Below are positions 61,582-64,000 of a DNA stretch of 64,000 nucleotides, piece by piece (the first letter of the stretch is position 1; every line of letters begins with the position of its first letter). The notes under the pieces were generated by a model. The model was not told the DNA's origin and made no database searches. It saw only the letters and a list, made by a program, of their open reading frames with translations. A program made the position numbers and the translations under genes. Origin of the DNA: Mycobacterium sp. WUMAC-067 (GTDB taxonomy: Bacteria; Actinomycetota; Actinomycetes; Mycobacteriales; Mycobacteriaceae); NCBI RefSeq assembly GCF_020217485.1, contig NZ_JAEKMI010000016.1:59461-123460 (forward strand), given 5' to 3'.

Positions 61582-63528
61582 CTAGGAGATCGGGATTTCG
61601 GATTCATCGCCGTCCTCGACATCGTGAATTGTCGCGTTATCGTCCTCGCGTAAACGTCGAGCCCAGCGTTGATAGGCCGATTGCTGCGAGATACCCAGGG
61701 CCTCACCTATTTTCGCCCAAGATACGCCGGCCAGATGCGCCTGGAGCACTACGTCGGTGAGCTGCGTTTTGGCTGCTTTAGCTGTCGCGCGCGCCTGACC
61801 GAGGGCGTTCGTGGCCACCTGGACCGCGCCGCGGGCGTCGTCGAATGCGGCCGCCGCGGCTCCTAGTGACTCAATGTGGACGTCGTAGGGCCGAACCGGG
61901 GGATCGAGGTCGAACAACGTGGGCTCGGAGGTATCCGTGTCCGGTTCGTCTTTGTCGTCGGTGGGGCAAACCTGCGGAGAGTCGGTCGTCATGGTTCGTC
62001 CAGGTGGTGTTGTCGGAGTGTGCTTCCGATCGGTGGCGGATGCGTACTGCGCCCAGGTGTTGCCGGCTTCGGCGGCGTGTTTTTGGGTGACTTGGTCGCT
62101 GTAGCCGAGCATTTCGGCGACGACCGGTGGCGGTATTTGCGATACGAGTTCGCGAAGGGCTCTGTTGCGTGAGCCCAGCAACTCGATGCCGAGCCATCGA
62201 AGCCGATGCATGATTGATTGCGGGTCGAGGTGACGGCCAGCCCGGCTGCTGGGAAACAGCCAGGGCGTGGCGATGGCTCCGCCGGTGGTGCGTTGATTGG
62301 GCCGGTTGTAGAGGTGATGGTGCAGCTGGGAGGCGAACGGCTCGGGCACCGGGGTGGGTTCTTTGCCCAGCGCGATACGGGTCTCGGCGCCTACCCGGAT
62401 GACAGCGGTGGTCTGCAGGCCGGCGATCTTCGTCAACGGCTGCGCGTAGAGCAGCAGCAGGATTCCAGCGATCCGGTAGGGAAGACTCTCGGAGTCGCCG
62501 GTGAGGAGTTCTTTGAGCCACGCGAGGCGCTGGTCTTGGGTGATGGTCGGGGATGTTCTGGCTTGTCGGTGCTCGATGGTGATTGAGGTGTTGATCTTGC
62601 TGCGTTTGGCCCAGACGAAGAACGTCCGGATCGAATGGCGGGTGGTCGGACCTGAGGCCAGGTATTCATCGACGTCCTGCTGGCTGCAGGTTGAAGCGGT
62701 GCGGTCGTGGGTCTGCTCGAGCCAGGTCAGGAATTTGATGGTTTCGGTGATCTCTTGTTGTGCTGCGCGTTTGGGTCCGTCGGTTCCTTGGCCGGGCTTG
62801 GACTCGCTGCGCAGGCGGCGCAGGTGGTGCCAGGTGGCGAACTGCTCCACGGGTCCTCGCACTGTCGGGGAGTCGATGGCGTCGAGTTTGGTGGCGAGCC
62901 AGCGTTCGAATCGTGCGAGGTGTTCGTCGCGTGGTGGGAGGAGGTGGTGGTGCACCAGCATGCTGCGTAGGTGTTCGATGTGTCGGCCCGGGCCGGCGGT
63001 GTCGAGGCCGTCGTGGGTGAGGGGTATTGCGCCGGAGGTGATTCCGCCGAGGAGCTGCAGTACCTGGATGTTGCGCTTCCAGGTGAGGATGCTTTCGGGC
63101 CGGTCGACGCCGCAGAGCACTTCGAGGAGGGTTTCCATGGCGGCCGGGTCGGCGGGATGGTGCAGCAGGATTTTGCACAGGTCGTCGCGTAGAGCGCATC
63201 GTGCGCATTCGCCGCGGCGGTGGATTTCGCCTTCGTGGCCGCAGGTGCGGCAGGCGTAATCGCCGGGGATGGCGGCGCAGGTCAGGCAGACCGGCCGTGG
63301 GTCGGTGCGGTTGAGGCGGCCGGGAAGGACGCCGTCGTGCCCGCAGTTGGGGCAGATGCCGTGGGTGCGCATCGCAGTGTAGAAGCAGCTGTGGCACAGC
63401 TGATCGCCGGGCCAGTAGGCCCGCAGTGTGTTGGCCTTGCGATGGCAGCGGCTGCATTCGTAGTGACCGGTGGTGACGGGTGGGCGTCCGCGGCGCCTGG
63501 ATCGTGGCTTGGGATTAATCGGGGCCAT
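61582..63528 (-). CDS. Zn-ribbon protein with degenerate tyrosine-recombinase core and C-terminal HTH
   Basis: This 648-residue protein has several CxxC knuckles in its first 130 residues (CSRCHRKA, CHSCF, CPNCGHDG, CLTC, CRTCGHEG, CARC). Residues about 140-480 resemble a phage-integrase SAM-like plus catalytic layout. RNRALREL replaces HxLRH and WAQYA is the only C-terminal Tyr, so the catalytic set is incomplete. The C-terminus has an HTH (VSWAKIGEALGISQQSAYQRW). It overlaps the small HTH gene by 14 bp. Confidence 0.7.
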   Translation of the reverse strand: MAPINPKPRSRRRGRPPVTTGHYECSRCHRKANTLRAYWPGDQLCHSCFYTAMRTHGICPNCGHDGVLPGRLNRTDPRPVCLTCAAIPGDYACRTCGHEGEIHRRGECARCALRDDLCKILLHHPADPAAMETLLEVLCGVDRPESILTWKRNIQVLQLLGGITSGAIPLTHDGLDTAGPGRHIEHLRSMLVHHHLLPPRDEHLARFERWLATKLDAIDSPTVRGPVEQFATWHHLRRLRSESKPGQGTDGPKRAAQQEITETIKFLTWLEQTHDRTASTCSQQDVDEYLASGPTTRHSIRTFFVWAKRSKINTSITIEHRQARTSPTITQDQRLAWLKELLTGDSESLPYRIAGILLLLYAQPLTKIAGLQTTAVIRVGAETRIALGKEPTPVPEPFASQLHHHLYNRPNQRTTGGAIATPWLFPSSRAGRHLDPQSIMHRLRWLGIELLGSRNRALRELVSQIPPPVVAEMLGYSDQVTQKHAAEAGNTWAQYASATDRKHTPTTPPGRTMTTDSPQVCPTDDKDEPDTDTSEPTLFDLDPPVRPYDVHIESLGAAAAAFDDARGAVQVATNALGQARATAKAAKTQLTDVVLQAHLAGVSWAKIGEALGISQQSAYQRWARRLREDDNATIHDVEDGDESEIPIS

Positions 63529-63868
63529 CGGTGATGATCCGCGCTCGCCGTGGCCGGACCGACTTGTTGAGTTCGACCACGTTCGGCGGCGGGGTAGCGG
63601 CTGCCCCGGATGCGGTCTTCCGGCGTCGGACGTCGGTGGCAGTGACGGTCACCAGGTCCTCCACGCCACAGCCGAGGATGTCGCATAGCGCGGCCATCAG
63701 TTGCAGCGAAACACGTTCGGGCCGTTGGTGGACAACACGGTAGACCTGGGGTCGGGAGAGCTGAATGCCACGTTCGGCCAGGCGGGGGATCAGGTCAGTG
63801 CTGTTGTGCATGCCATGCGCGGCCATGAGCTCGGCGAGGCGCCAGGTGTAGTCGACTTCGCGTTTCAT
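63515..63868 (-). CDS. Small HTH protein of the recombinase operon
   Basis: This 117-residue XRE-like protein has an HTH at about residues 20-60 (STDLIPRLAERGIQLSRPQV) and LMAALCDILGCGVEDLVTV. The ATG at 63868 overlaps the stop of the upstream recombinase (TCATGA). It overlaps the Zn-ribbon gene downstream, so the three are one operon. Confidence 0.8.
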   Translation of the reverse strand: MKREVDYTWRLAELMAAHGMHNSTDLIPRLAERGIQLSRPQVYRVVHQRPERVSLQLMAALCDILGCGVEDLVTVTATDVRRRKTASGAAATPPPNVVELNKSVRPRRARIITDGPD

Positions 63869-64000
63869 GATGATTCTTCCCCGAAGGAGAGCGCATCTTT
63901 GACGGTCTGATCGAGCATGCGGCGCAGTGTGCGGGTGCGGTAGTCGCTGGATACACCGGTGTAGAGGGATGTGGTGCTGGCGACATCGTGGCCGGCCTGG
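63865..64000 (-). CDS. Tyrosine recombinase/integrase (5' part outside window)
   Basis: Only the last 45 residues are present: AGHDVASTTSLYTGVSSDYR, with the catalytic His in AGHD and the nucleophile Tyr in SLYTGV, then a helical tail. This is the canonical C-terminus of phage-type tyrosine recombinases. It is the first gene of the operon with the small HTH protein and the Zn-ribbon protein. Confidence 0.85.
   Translation of the reverse strand, partial: QAGHDVASTTSLYTGVSSDYRTRTLRRMLDQTVKDALSFGEESS

Noticed and set aside
1..64000. CRISPR arrays, rRNA and tRNA genes
   Set aside because: No regularly spaced repeats and no conserved rRNA or tRNA segments were seen on either strand.

Overview
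The window is GC-rich and its gene families point to a mycobacterium (Mycobacterium/Mycolicibacterium type). Evidence includes a DUF1942 (MPT63-like) secreted protein, Rip-type NlpC/P60 endopeptidases, a YkuD L,D-transpeptidase, a TrcR/TrcS-like two-component system, and an lpqS-cysK2-MFS operon resembling Rv0847-Rv0849 of M. tuberculosis. It looks like accessory DNA, either a conjugative plasmid or an integrative element. A copper/envelope-stress island (about 1-31.4 kb) is followed by a conjugation module (31.4-52.5 kb) and a mobile or integration region (52.5-64 kb). No rRNA, tRNA or CRISPR array was seen.

Island, 1-31.4 kb. Copper-handling genes are a DUF305 protein cut by the left edge, a multicopper oxidase, a four-helix Cys-rich copper store, an HMA metallochaperone with a CsoR/RicR-type box upstream, a DUF1942 protein with a Met/Cys-rich CPGC tail, and the lpqS-cysK2-MFS operon with a second cysK2 copy. 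Interleaved are redox proteins (two TlpA-like thioredoxins, a CPVCN membrane protein, a rhodanese lipoprotein) and cell-wall enzymes (RipA-like, RipB-like, L,D-transpeptidase, polysaccharide deacetylase). Regulators are three BlaI/CopY repressors, two M56 BlaR-like proteases, three OmpR-family regulators (one with a degenerate receiver) and one histidine kinase. The main observation is a dispersed 19-bp imperfect palindrome, CTAC(T/G)-N9-(A/C)GTAG, at about 14 places. Thirteen lie just upstream of island genes and suggest one regulon linking metal defence, thiol redox and envelope remodelling.

Conjugation module, 31.4-52.5 kb. Two gene strings diverge from about 39.65 kb. The minus string encodes small membrane proteins, a discoidin-like membrane protein, a TcpC/VirB8-like protein, a VirB4-like ATPase and a VirB6-like channel protein. 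The plus string encodes an HTH protein, a membrane protein, a VirD4-like coupling protein, a winged-helix protein, a DUF1173 protein, an Imm61-like protein and a Rep-like winged-helix protein. A 1929-residue MobF relaxase-helicase lies on the minus strand, and the 360 bp upstream of it are a candidate oriT.

Right part, 52.5-64 kb. This holds an IS110 element, a truncated IS1380 transposase joined to a fragment of a Rep-like gene, an XRE regulator, two GNAT acetyltransferases, a uridine-kinase-like protein and an MFS exporter. The last feature is a three-gene recombinase operon (tyrosine recombinase cut by the right edge, small HTH protein, 648-residue Zn-ribbon protein). An intact IS3 element with 3-bp target duplication sits at the border between island and conjugation module.
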